Below, one piece after another: positions 36,654 through 46,733 of a stretch of DNA of 64,000 bases (positions are counted from its first letter, which is position 1; each line of letters begins with the position of its first letter). The position numbers and the translations under genes were made by a program. This stretch comes from Fodinibacter sp963707895 (GTDB taxonomy: Bacteria; Actinomycetota; Actinomycetes; Actinomycetales; Dermatophilaceae): assembly GCA_963707895.1 (NCBI GenBank), contig CAVPRS010000001.1, forward strand, positions 124,001 through 188,000, written 5' to 3'. Below the pieces are notes generated by a model that did not search any database, was not told the DNA's origin, and saw only the letters and a program-made list of their open reading frames with translations.

Positions 36654-37865
36654 GTGCTGTCCGCCTATGCCCCGCTCTTCCGCGTCCCCGGCGCCACCCG
36701 CTTCATCGCGGGGACGGCCCTGTCGCGCACCGGCGGAGCGATGTTCGGTGTCGCGATCATCGTCATGCTCAGCGAGCGCCGGGGCTCCTTCGGCCTCGCC
36801 GGGGCGGTGTCGGCGGTCGGCCTGTTCGTGCTCGCCATCGCCGGCCCGGTCATCGGCCGGCTCGTCGACAAGCACGGGCAGCGCCGCGTGGCCCTGCCCT
36901 TCGTGGTGTTCTCGACCGTCTGCGGCGTCACCGTCGCGGTTCTCTCGTGGACCGACGCGCCCGCCTGGACCCTGTTCGTCTTCTACGGCCTGAGCGCCGT
37001 GCTGCCCGAGCCCGGGCCGATGTCGCGGGCCCGCTGGGCGCACATCTACCGCGACGAGCCGGGCCGGCTGCACACCGCGATGTCGTTCGAGCAGGTCGCC
37101 GACGAGGCCTCCTTCGTCATCGGACCGGTGCTCGCCGTGCTCGTGTCGACGCTGTGGTTCCCGGAGGCGGGGCTGCTGCTCGCCGAGCTGCTCTTCACCA
37201 CGGGCATGCTCGTGTTCCTCGCCGCGCGGGCGACCGAGCCGCCGATCGTGCCGCACGCCGACCGACCGGCCGGCATCGCCGCTCGTCGCCCCGGCCTGCT
37301 CATCGTCACCACCGCGCTCGTCATGACCGGCGTCATCTTCGGCGCCAACGAGGTGATCGCCGTCGCGTACGCCTCCGAACGGGGCGAGACCGGCTTCTCG
37401 AGCATCATCCTCGGCGCCTTCGCGCTCGGGTCGACACTGGCCGGGATCGTCTTCGGCAGCACGGTGTTCAAGATGACGATGACCCGCCGGCTGCTGCTCG
37501 CGGCGACCGGCATGTTCGTGCTCGAGGTCCCGGCCCTGCTCGTCGGAGGGCTCTGGCCCCTGGTCGTCGTCATGTTCGTGGCCGGTTCGGCCACCGCTCC
37601 CATGCTGATCACCAGCCTGTCGCTGGCGCAGCGGCTCGTGCCTGCAGCCCTGGTCACCGAGGGCATGGCCGTGGCCATCACCGGCATCCTGATCGGCATC
37701 TCGGGTGGGTCGGCGGTCGGGGGCTGGGCGATCGAGGCATGGGGTGCGCAGACGGCGTACGCCGTCCCCGTCGTCGCAGGTGGCCTCGCGCTCGCGATCA
37801 TCGCGATGCGCTACCGGCACGTCGAGCGCCACGAGCTCGCGGGCGCCGACGTGCTGGTCAGCTGA
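36654..37865 (+). CDS. MFS transporter
   Basis: 403 residues, about twelve membrane spans, with the signature RLVDKHGQRRVALPFVVFS loop between spans 2 and 3. GTG 36654 follows CGGAG. Drug or sugar efflux unknown. Its stop overlaps the convergent nagA gene by 8 nt. Confidence 0.85.
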   Translation: MLSAYAPLFRVPGATRFIAGTALSRTGGAMFGVAIIVMLSERRGSFGLAGAVSAVGLFVLAIAGPVIGRLVDKHGQRRVALPFVVFSTVCGVTVAVLSWTDAPAWTLFVFYGLSAVLPEPGPMSRARWAHIYRDEPGRLHTAMSFEQVADEASFVIGPVLAVLVSTLWFPEAGLLLAELLFTTGMLVFLAARATEPPIVPHADRPAGIAARRPGLLIVTTALVMTGVIFGANEVIAVAYASERGETGFSSIILGAFALGSTLAGIVFGSTVFKMTMTRRLLLAATGMFVLEVPALLVGGLWPLVVVMFVAGSATAPMLITSLSLAQRLVPAALVTEGMAVAITGILIGISGGSAVGGWAIEAWGAQTAYAVPVVAGGLALAIIAMRYRHVERHELAGADVLVS

Positions 37866-38959
37866 GCCAGGCGCCGGTGCGCATGACCCGCACCACCTCG
37901 AGCTCCTCGTCGAGGTGCACGAGGTCGGCGCGCCGTCCGGGCCCGATGGCACCGACGTCGTCGAGCCCGAGCAGGCGGGCGGGCGTGGCCGTCGCCGCCT
38001 CGACCACGGCGTCGAGCGGCAGCCCGGCGGTCCGTACGGCGTAGCGGACGGCGCGGTCCATCGTGAGGGTGCTGCCGGCGATCGCGCCGTTCGACGCCAG
38101 TCGCGCCACCCCGTCGCGCACCTGCACGGCCGCCGGTCCGAGCACGTAGTCGCCGTCGGCCGCACCGGCCGCCCCCATCGCGTCGGTGACCAGGAGGAAG
38201 CGGTGTGGGGCCGACGTCGCGGCCCAGCGCAGCACCTCCGGGTGGAGGTGGACGCCGTCGGCGATCAGCTCGACGCATGCCCGCGGGTCCTCGACGAGCG
38301 CGAGCACCGGGCCGGGTTCGCGGTGGTGCACGGCGCGCATCGCGTTGAACAGGTGGGTCGCCACCGTCGCGCCGGCATCGAGCGCGGCGCGCGCCACGGC
38401 ATAGGTCGCGTCGCTGTGTCCCAGCGCGGCGATGACGCCGCGGTCGGCGAGCAGGGCCACCGACGTCAGGCCACCGTCGAGCTCGGGGGCGAGGGTCACC
38501 ATCCGCACCGTGCCGGCGCCGGCGTCGACCAGCCGGGCCACCTCGGCCGGGTCGGGCGCGCGCAGCAACGCCGGGTCGTGCGCCCCGCAGTGTGCGCCGC
38601 TGAGCCACGGCCCCTCGAGGTGGATGCCGGCCAGCTCGCCGGCCTCGACCAGCGGGGCCAGCGCCAGCACGGACGCCTCGAGTCGGTCGAGCGTGTCCGT
38701 GACCAGGCTGGCCACCATCGTCGTGGTGCCGTGGGCGCGATGGGTGGCGAGCACGGTCGTGGCCTGCGCGGGGTCTCCCGAGGTGAAGGCCGCCCCGCCC
38801 CCGCCGTGCGAGTGGGCGTCGACGAACCCGGGCACGAGCGTCCCGGTGAGGTGCTGGTCGACCGGCGCCGGGGCTGGTCCGCCACCGGCACCGGTCACGC
38901 GGTCGCCCTCGGTCCGCACCCAGCCCGGCTCGGCGCTGCCGGACGGGAGCACGACGCGG

Positions 38960-38976
<17 letters not shown>
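37858..38976 (-). CDS. nagA: N-acetylglucosamine-6-phosphate deacetylase
   Basis: 372 residues, amidohydrolase barrel. Metal-binding HSHGGGGAAF, GIHLEGPWLSGAHCGAHDP (Glu ligand) and GHSDATYAVARAALDAGATVATHLFNAM (His ligands), catalytic Asp in LVTDAMGAAG. Deacetylates GlcNAc-6-P from the PTS. The gene overlaps the EIIC gene by 17 nt on the same strand. Confidence 0.95.
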
Positions 38977-40317
<1,341 letters not shown>

Positions 40318-40321
<4 letters not shown>

Positions 40322-41097
40322 GGCGTTCCTTCCATCGTGGTGTCGAGGGACATGTGCAGCTCGTAGCGGTCTCCGCGGTAGTGGCTGGTCACCCGCTCGA
40401 GCGGGGCGCCGGCGCTGCGGCCGAGCCGGTCGAAGGCCAGGAGCGGGTCGCCCGGCTCGACGTCGAGGTGGCGGGCCAGGGTGGCGTCGGCCGTGACCGC
40501 GCGCACCGTCTGCTCGGCCGTGTCGACGGCCAGCCCGTACTCCCGACCCAGGAGCTCGTAGAGGGAACCGCCGAGGTCGTGCCGGTCCAGGCCCGGCAGC
40601 AGGTCCATCGAGTACCAGCCGGACTCGAAGGCCATCGGCTCATCCGAGGCGCAGCGCACCCGCTCCAGCCACCAGGCCCGCCGGTCGGGTTCGAGGCCCA
40701 ACCACGCGGCCACCTCGGGCGGCGGCACCACCGCGTCGACCCGCACGACGCGGGTCGACGGCGCCCTGCCCCGTCGCCGCATGTCCTGGGTGAACGACGC
40801 GAGGTGCAGGTGCGACTGCACCCGTGGGGGTGCCACGAAGGTGCCCTTGCCCTGCACCCGGCGCAGCGCGCCCTCGGCCACGAGCGACTCGATGGCGCGG
40901 CGCACGGTGGCCCGCGAGACGGCGTACGACGCCATCAGCTCGCGCTCGGAGGGGATGGCGGTCCCCGGGGCCGGCTCGGCGGCGCACATGGTGGCCAGCA
41001 CGGCGCGCAGCTGGACGTGCTTGGGCTCGGCGCCGTCGACGATCGGGACCGTCGGACGGGCGGTCGGATGGCCGGGCTCGGCCACGTGGTCCGGCAC
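40318..41097 (-). CDS. GntR family regulator (DasR/NagR-like)
   Basis: 259 residues. N-terminal winged helix (ERELMASYAVSRATVRRAIE, then GKGTFVAPPRVQ) and a C-terminal UTRA effector domain (FESGWYSMDLLPGLDRHDLG). Such regulators sense GlcNAc-6-P or GlcN-6-P and repress chitin/GlcNAc use genes. Start GTG 41097 after GAGGGGGAG. A dre-like box lies 30 nt upstream. Confidence 0.87.
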
Positions 41098-41126
41098 GTC
41101 GCTCCCCCTCGCCGCTCGTGGTCCCA

Positions 41127-41152
41127 ACTGGTACGGTCCAGTCAGTACCAGT
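41127..41152. promoter_or_regulatory. DasR-like operator between nag genes and ptsB
   Basis: ACTGGTACGGTCCAGT (41127-41142) keeps 12 of 16 bases of the known DasR responsive element ACTGGTCTAGACCAGT. A wider inverted pair, ACTGGTAC (41127-41134) and GTACCAGT (41145-41152), overlaps it. It lies between the divergent gntR and ptsB starts, so one bound dimer could control both operons. Confidence 0.7.
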
Positions 41153-41219
41153 GAGGATGCACCGGGGGTGGGGACCTGTCAACCGGTAGCGTCGCGAGGA
41201 CGACCGAAAGGACCCCGAC

Positions 41220-41453
41220 ATGAGCAGCAAGGCAGAGCAGATCCTCGCCGGCCTCGGCGGAGCGGCGAACATCATCGACCTCGAGCCGTGCATCACCCGG
41301 CTGCGCACCGAGGTCAAGGACGCCACGCTCGTCGACGAGAAGGCCCTGAAGGCCGCCGGTGCGCACGGGGTGATCACGGCGGGGTCCGTGGTCCAGGTCG
41401 TCGTCGGACCCGAGGCCGACAACATCGCCGAGGACATCGGGGACCTGATGTGA
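41220..41453 (+). CDS. PTS sugar transporter subunit IIB
   Basis: 77 residues, single IIB domain of the glucose family. Phosphorylated cysteine C24 in EPCITRLRTEVKD. Accepts phosphate from EIIA and passes it to the sugar in EIIC. ATG 41220 follows GAAAGGA. It overlaps the EIIA gene by 4 nt. Confidence 0.92.
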   Translation: MSSKAEQILAGLGGAANIIDLEPCITRLRTEVKDATLVDEKALKAAGAHGVITAGSVVQVVVGPEADNIAEDIGDLM

Positions 41454-41908
41454 CCGAGGTGCTCGCCCCGGTCGCGGGGCTGGTGCGTCCCCTCGCCGAG
41501 GTGCCCGATCCGGTCTTCGCGGCCGAGATGGTGGGCGCCGGCGTCGCCATCGAGCCGACTGGCGGGCGCGTGGATGCCCTGTCGCCCGTCGCGGGGACGC
41601 TGCTCAAGCTGCACCCGCACGCCTTCGTGGTGCTCACCCCCGAGGGCAGGGGCGTGCTCGTGCACCTGGGCATCGACACGGTCCGCCTCGAGGGGAAGGG
41701 GTTCGAGCTGCTCGCCGCCGAGAAGGCCACCGTCGCCGCCGGCCAGCCGGTGACCCGCTGGGACCCCGCCGAGGTCGCCGCCCGCGACCTGAGCCCGATG
41801 GTCATGGTCTGCGTGCTCGACACCCGGCCCGGAGCCGTCGCCAGCGACCGCACCGGCGTGACGGTCGCCGCGGGGGAGCCACTGTTCCGCTGGCCGACCA
41901 CCCCGTGA
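41450..41908 (+). CDS. PTS glucose-family subunit IIA
   Basis: 152 residues. Phosphorylated H72 (GVLVHLGIDTVRL) and second site H57 (LHPHAFVV). GTG 41450 overlaps the EIIB stop. It is phosphorylated by HPr and completes the divergent PTS. Confidence 0.93.
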   Translation: MTEVLAPVAGLVRPLAEVPDPVFAAEMVGAGVAIEPTGGRVDALSPVAGTLLKLHPHAFVVLTPEGRGVLVHLGIDTVRLEGKGFELLAAEKATVAAGQPVTRWDPAEVAARDLSPMVMVCVLDTRPGAVASDRTGVTVAAGEPLFRWPTTP

Positions 41909-42555
41909 CGGGCGTACGGGTCGCCGCCCTGCTGCTCGACCTCGACGGCACCCTCGTCGACTCCGAGCCGCTGCACCGTGCCCGCTACCGCACCTGGTTC
42001 GCCCACCGCGGTTGGGCCTACGACGACGCCGTGGCCGCCCGGTTCACCGGCCGCCGGGCCGATGACGTGTTCCGCTCCGTCGACGGGCCGTGGAGCGGCG
42101 AGGACCCCGACGCGCTGCTCGCCGAGATCGTCGCGCTGGAGCCGCACCGCCGGCTGCCCGAGCCGGTCGCCGGAGCGGTGGAGGCGATCGCGTGGGCCCG
42201 CGCGGCCGGCATCCCCCTGGCGTTGGTCACCTCGGCGACGACGCGGTGGGCCGCCCGGGCGCTCGAGCCGCTCGGCGGCATCGACGCGTTCGACACCACC
42301 GTCACGCGCGACGACATCGAGCTCGGCAAGCCCGACCCCGCCTGCTACGCACTGGCCTGCGACCGGCTGGCCGTGGATGCCGCGGCGGCGCTCGCCTGCG
42401 AGGACGCCCCGGACGGCGTGCGCTCGGCCTCGGGAGCCGGGGTGGGGAGGGTCGTGGGCGTCACCACGAGCTTCACCGCGAGACAGCTGTCGGATGCCGG
42501 TGCCACCAGCACGGTGCCCGACCTCACCACCCTGCCCTCCCTGCTCGCCGGCTGA
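41905..42555 (+). CDS. HAD family hydrolase (phosphatase)
   Basis: 216 residues. Nucleophile D12 and D14 (LDLDGTLVDSEPLH), VTSATTRWAARAL, K in ELGKPDPACYALA and the metal Asp in CEDAPDGV. Beta-phosphoglucomutase or sugar-phosphate phosphatase subclass; in operon with the PTS (4-nt overlap), so a sugar phosphate is a likely substrate. Confidence 0.9.
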   Translation: MTGVRVAALLLDLDGTLVDSEPLHRARYRTWFAHRGWAYDDAVAARFTGRRADDVFRSVDGPWSGEDPDALLAEIVALEPHRRLPEPVAGAVEAIAWARAAGIPLALVTSATTRWAARALEPLGGIDAFDTTVTRDDIELGKPDPACYALACDRLAVDAAAALACEDAPDGVRSASGAGVGRVVGVTTSFTARQLSDAGATSTVPDLTTLPSLLAG

Positions 42556-42556
42556 C

Positions 42557-42953
42557 TCAGCCGAACGGCACGCCGCACTCGAGGACCACGTTGGCGTAGG
42601 GCGTCTCCTCGCCGGTGCGCACCGCCAGCCGCACGCCCGGCAGCATCGCCTTGAGCTCGTCGTGGCTGGTGAGGTGTCGCTCGCCCAGGGCGTCGCTGCG
42701 CTCGTCGAGCCAGGTCGGGGAAGGGACCGCCGGTGGCCTCCGCGGCGACGGTGTGCGACTGCACGACGATCTCGGCGAGCACCGCGTCGAGCACGGTGCG
42801 CAGGTCGACCACTCCCGGCACGAGGGCCAGGTCGACGACCGGCACCCCCGGAGGTAGTGGCAGCCCCCGGTCGGCCACGACGACGAGGTCGGTGTGGCCC
42901 AGCCGGGCCAGGTGCCCCGCGAGGTCGGCGTGCAGGAGACCGGAGCGCTTCAC
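42557..42953 (-). CDS. rbsD: D-ribose pyranase, frameshifted
   Basis: 131 residues after repair. MKRSGLLHADLAGHLARLGHTD, GVPVVDLALVPGV and a catalytic-histidine-type start, ending VVLECGVPFG. The frame shifts near 42722 with one extra base. RbsD interconverts pyranose and furanose ribose. GTG start 42953. Confidence 0.85.
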
Positions 42954-43005
42954 GCGCCGACCCTAGCCCGCAGACGCCGTAGATGCCGTGGAGGCCCCGG
43001 AGCGG

Positions 43006-43067
43006 GTCGAGAGTAGAGAACACGCCGCCGGGCACGAGGCCCGGACGGCGTGTTCTCTACTCTCGAC
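43006..43067. terminator. Long 28-nt-arm hairpin after the MFS gene
   Basis: GTCGAGAGTAGAGAACACG starts the left arm at 43006; the right arm ends ...CTCTACTCTCGAC at 43067. Only one C/A mismatch interrupts about 28 paired bases around an ACGAG loop. Located 10 nt downstream of the drug-efflux gene stop. Its stem length is greater than needed for a terminator, so it may be a repeat element. Confidence 0.7.
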
Positions 43068-43077
43068 AGCGAGGAGG

Positions 43078-44817
43078 TCAGTGCGGAGCGACCACCGGGG
43101 TGGCGTCGGCCTGCGCGGCCTCGGCGGCTGCGGCATCCGACCCGGCCTTGGCCCGGTCCTCGTACGACGAGCCCTTGCGCAGCTCGACGTGCGGCAGCAG
43201 CAGCATCACGAGGAAGCCGACCACCATGACGGCCGAGCCCACGAGGAACACGGTGTCCATGGCCTCGGAGAAGCCCATGAGGAACGGCTTCGCGATGCGC
43301 TCGTCGAGCCCGTTGAGGAACGAGCTGTCCTGGAGCACGCCGCTCGCGGCGCCGGAGCCACCACCGGCCTGGGCCGCCTTGAGCTGGGCGGCCACGGCGG
43401 CGTTCGCCGGGTCGGCCAGTGCGGCCTGGAAGTCGGGCGTCGGGACGGCGACCCGCAGGGCGTCGGTGATCTTCTCGCCCGCCGTGGAGAACAGGATCGA
43501 CAGGAACACGGCGGTGCCGAGCGCTCCACCGATCTGGCGGGTGAAGGTGGCCGTCGAGGTGGCGACACCGATCTGCTGCGGCGGCACGGCGTTCTGCACG
43601 GCCAGGGTGAGCGGCTGGAAGTTGAAGCCCAGGCCCATCCCGAAGGCGAGCATGACGATCATGGTCTGCCAGAGCGGGGTGTCGAACTCGACGTAGTGGA
43701 AGATGAACAGCGACACGGCGAGCAGCGCCGAGCCGATGATCGGGAACATCCGGTAGCGGCCGGTGCGGGAGATGATCTGGCCCGACAGGATCGAGCCGAA
43801 CATGATGCCGAGCGTCATCGGCAGGAGCAGCAGGCCGGCCTCGGTCGGGGTCGCGCCCTTGACGATCTGCAGGTACAGCGGCAGGGCGGCCAGGCCACCG
43901 AACATCGCCACACCGATGAGCACGGAGGCGGCCGAGGAGACACCGACGGTCTTGTTGGTGAACATCTTCAACGGGAGGATCGCCTCCTCCTTCATCCGCC
44001 ACTCCTGCCAGAAGAAGCCGACGACACCGATCGCGCCGATGACGTAGCAGGTCGTGGACGACACGGCGGTCCAGCCCCACTCACGGCCCTGCTCGGCGAC
44101 GAGCAGCAGCGGCACGAGCGCCACGGAGAGCAGCACCGCGCCGATCCAGTCGATGCGGTGGTCGAGGCGGTTGTGGGTCAGGTGCAGCGTGCGGGAGACG
44201 ACGGCCAGGGCGGCCGCGCCGATCGGGACGTTGACGAGGAAGACCCAGCGCCAGCCGTCGATGCCGAGGATGGTCTCCTGGCCGGCGAAGAAGCCACCGA
44301 TGACCGGGCCGAGCACCGACGCGGTGCCGAACACGGCGAGGAAGTAGCCCTGGTACTTGGCGCGCTCACGCGGCGGCACGATGTCGCCGATGATCGCCAG
44401 TGCGAGGGAGAACAGACCGCCGGCGCCGAGGCCCTGGACGGCGCGGAAGGCGGCGAGGCTGAACATCGAGGTCGCGAAGGTACACAGCACCGACCCGAAG
44501 ATGAAGATCGAGATGGCGATGATGAACAGCTTCTTGCGGCCGTAGATGTCGCCGAGCTTGCCGTAGAGCGGGGTGACGATCGTGGCGGTGATCAGGTAGG
44601 CGGTGGTGGCCCACGCCTGGTGGTTCAGGCCCTTGAGGTCGTCGGCGATCGTGCGGATGGCGGTCGCCACGATGGTCTGGTCGAGGGCGGCGAGGAACAT
44701 GCCCATCATCAGGCCGATGAGGATCGTGACGATCTGGCGGTGGCTCAGCGCGCCGGTGGGGTGGTCCGGCTCGGCTGTTGCGACAGCCGCGGTATCGGGT
44801 GGGGTGGAGTCGGTCAT
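43078..44817 (-). CDS. DHA2 family MFS drug-efflux transporter
   Basis: 579 residues, 14 spans. Motif A GKLGDIYGRKKLFI between spans 2 and 3 and LDQTIVATAIRTI in span 1 are DHA2 features; PVIGGFFAGQ is motif C. EmrB/QacA-like proton antiporter. ATG 44817 follows GAAGGA. Its start overlaps the marR stop by 4 nt; the regulator is its likely repressor. Confidence 0.92.
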   Translation of the reverse strand: MTDSTPPDTAAVATAEPDHPTGALSHRQIVTILIGLMMGMFLAALDQTIVATAIRTIADDLKGLNHQAWATTAYLITATIVTPLYGKLGDIYGRKKLFIIAISIFIFGSVLCTFATSMFSLAAFRAVQGLGAGGLFSLALAIIGDIVPPRERAKYQGYFLAVFGTASVLGPVIGGFFAGQETILGIDGWRWVFLVNVPIGAAALAVVSRTLHLTHNRLDHRIDWIGAVLLSVALVPLLLVAEQGREWGWTAVSSTTCYVIGAIGVVGFFWQEWRMKEEAILPLKMFTNKTVGVSSAASVLIGVAMFGGLAALPLYLQIVKGATPTEAGLLLLPMTLGIMFGSILSGQIISRTGRYRMFPIIGSALLAVSLFIFHYVEFDTPLWQTMIVMLAFGMGLGFNFQPLTLAVQNAVPPQQIGVATSTATFTRQIGGALGTAVFLSILFSTAGEKITDALRVAVPTPDFQAALADPANAAVAAQLKAAQAGGGSGAASGVLQDSSFLNGLDERIAKPFLMGFSEAMDTVFLVGSAVMVVGFLVMLLLPHVELRKGSSYEDRAKAGSDAAAAEAAQADATPVVAPH

Positions 44818-45290
44818 CGGTCGTTCCTTCGGGTGTTGGAGGAGAGGGAGGCCTCGAGGTCGGAGGCGAAGTGGCGCAGGTGCGTGGTGAACGAGGTGAC
44901 GTCGTCGCCGGACCAGTCGGCGAGCAGGCCCTGTAGCCACCGGTCACGGTCGTCGCGGATCGCGGTGAGCAGCGCCGACCCCTCGTCGGTGAGGGAGAGC
45001 GCCTGGGCCCGGCCGTCGTCGGGGTCGGGCCCGCGCACGACGAAGCCGAGGTCGACGAGCGTGCTGACCTGCCGGCTCACGGTGGAGACGTCGGAGTGCA
45101 GCACCTCGGCGAGTGCCGAGACGCGCATCGGCGCAACCTTGAGGTTGAACAGCAGCGGGTAGGCCATCGGGTCCACCTGCGGGTGCTGGCGCGGCGACTG
45201 CTGGCGCACGTGGTGCAGCAGCTTGACGACGCGGACGAGGTCGTCGCCGAGCACGGCCGTCGGGGTCGACGGTCCGGAGCGGAACGGCAT
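44814..45290 (-). CDS. MarR family transcriptional regulator
   Basis: 158 residues. Winged helix with MRVSALAEVLHSDVSTVSRQ, VDLGFVVRGPDPDDGRAQAL (wing) and dimer helices. Represses the overlapping efflux gene. ATG 45290 follows GAGGAAGGA. A GCATA...TATGC dyad lies 31 nt upstream. Confidence 0.9.
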   Translation of the reverse strand: MPFRSGPSTPTAVLGDDLVRVVKLLHHVRQQSPRQHPQVDPMAYPLLFNLKVAPMRVSALAEVLHSDVSTVSRQVSTLVDLGFVVRGPDPDDGRAQALSLTDEGSALLTAIRDDRDRWLQGLLADWSGDDVTSFTTHLRHFASDLEASLSSNTRRNDR

Positions 45291-45320
45291 GACGGGTCCT
45301 TCCTCATAAGGTTGCTTGCG

Positions 45321-45336
45321 GCATACAACTATATGC
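45321..45336. promoter_or_regulatory. MarR-type dyad operator
   Basis: GCATACAACTATATGC is an inverted repeat (GCATA/TATGC, 6-nt spacer) just before the marR start and covers TATAGT on the minus strand, a possible -10. Typical marR autoregulation site. Confidence 0.5.
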
Positions 45337-45384
45337 GGGCAGGCGGGCATTCCCGAAACCGCGAAAGATTTCGCTGTCGAACCT

Positions 45385-45858
45385 TCAGGTGGCCGTGGCC
45401 CCGAGGTGGGTGAGCAGGTTGTGGGCGAAGCGCTGGCCCATCAGTGCCACGACGCCCTTCATGGCGGCGACGACGGCCGGGCGCACGAGCCCGGGGAACG
45501 GCAGGTCGACGGTGATCTCCATCGAGGTCTCGAGGTGCGTGCCGGCTGCCCGGGGAGCGAGGGCGTACCACCCCGCCACACCGGCGGACTCCTCCGCGCC
45601 GGGCGCCGGGTCGTGGGTGAAGTCGATGCGGTGGGGCTCGTCGAACTCCATCCGCTCACGGAACGTGAACGAGAAGCTCTTGCCCAGCACGGGCACCTTG
45701 GTCATCCGCCAGACCCAGTGCGTGCCCTCCTCCTCCACCGAGTGGAGGAACGGCGTGAGCCGCGCGACGAGGTGGGGGTCGGTGAGCACGTCCCACACGG
45801 CATCCACGTCGGCCGTGATCGTGGCGGTGGAGCGGTTGGCGGTCGTGAAGGTCGCCAT
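45385..45858 (-). CDS. SRPBCC (START-like) family protein
   Basis: 157 residues, starting ATFTTANRSTATITADVDAV and WDVLTDPHLVARLTPFLHSV, the usual lipid-binding helix-grip fold of SRPBCC/DUF2505-like proteins. Binds hydrophobic ligands; function unknown. Its ATG shares one base with the stop of the maleylpyruvate-isomerase-like gene, so they are coupled. Confidence 0.8.
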   Translation of the reverse strand: MATFTTANRSTATITADVDAVWDVLTDPHLVARLTPFLHSVEEEGTHWVWRMTKVPVLGKSFSFTFRERMEFDEPHRIDFTHDPAPGAEESAGVAGWYALAPRAAGTHLETSMEITVDLPFPGLVRPAVVAAMKGVVALMGQRFAHNLLTHLGATAT

Positions 45859-46706
45859 CAGGGCGTGATCACCATGGCCGCCATGACCCGGTGGGCCACG
45901 TCGTCGTCGCCGTGCACCACGACGTGCAGGTCCTCGGGCGCGCGACGCCCGCCGGCCAGCCGCCCGGCGACCGCGGTCGACATCGTGAGCGAGGTGGTGA
46001 CGACATCGGGGTGCTCGTCGGCGTCGCCGGTGAACAGGGGGATGCCGCGCGCCTTGCCGTCGTGCTCCTCGACGCGTGCCCCGGCCCGCCCGACGGTGGG
46101 GCCGGTCAGGTCGAGCACCACGGCGTTGCCGGGCTCGATGGCGGCGTCCTTGGCGACGATGCGGGGCAGGGCGGCGAAGAGCTGGCTCACCGAGTGCGCC
46201 GCGGCGCCGGTGTCGAGACCGCCAGGCCGTTCCAGGGCCTCGCGCACGTCCTGCTCGTGCATCCACACGTCGAAGGTGCGGATGCCGAGCCGGTCGCCCG
46301 CGCGGACCGGCCCGAACGGCGAGGGGACCACCTGCTCGGCCCACTCCGGGCCGCTCCGGTAGACGGCCAGGCGCTCGGCGAGGCGCTCCTCGAGCTCGTC
46401 GAGCAGCTCCTCGAGCTCGCGCCCTCGGCGGGACTCGACGTAGCGCTCCATCAGCTCGCCGAACGAGTGCCGCACGTGCGCATGGTGGCTCACGTCGACT
46501 TCGGGCACCGGCTCGCCGGCGACCAACGCCTCGGCGCTCGCGACGTGTGCGAACTGGTCGAGCACGGTCCAGCCGGGGCAGTCGGTGGGGCGGGTCGCGT
46601 CGTCGGGGCGCATGGTGCGGCCGAGGTCGATCACGCTCTGCACGGTCTGCGCGTAGGCGTCGACCAGACCGTTGAGGTCGCTGGGCGCCGGCGGGTGCAG
46701 GGACAT
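45858..46706 (-). CDS. Maleylpyruvate isomerase family mycothiol-dependent enzyme
   Basis: 282 residues. N-terminal DinB-like helical bundle with metal histidines (CPGWTVLDQFAHVASAEALV and WMHEQDVREALERPGG) and a C-terminal MDMPI domain ending DVAHRVMAAMVITP. Uses mycothiol in isomerisation/transfer reactions; actual substrate unknown. Divergent from the CopD/CtaG gene with only 27 nt between starts. Confidence 0.85.
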   Translation of the reverse strand: MSLHPPAPSDLNGLVDAYAQTVQSVIDLGRTMRPDDATRPTDCPGWTVLDQFAHVASAEALVAGEPVPEVDVSHHAHVRHSFGELMERYVESRRGRELEELLDELEERLAERLAVYRSGPEWAEQVVPSPFGPVRAGDRLGIRTFDVWMHEQDVREALERPGGLDTGAAAHSVSQLFAALPRIVAKDAAIEPGNAVVLDLTGPTVGRAGARVEEHDGKARGIPLFTGDADEHPDVVTTSLTMSTAVAGRLAGGRRAPEDLHVVVHGDDDVAHRVMAAMVITP

Positions 46707-46733
46707 GCGGCCACAGTACCTACGCTGGTGGGC

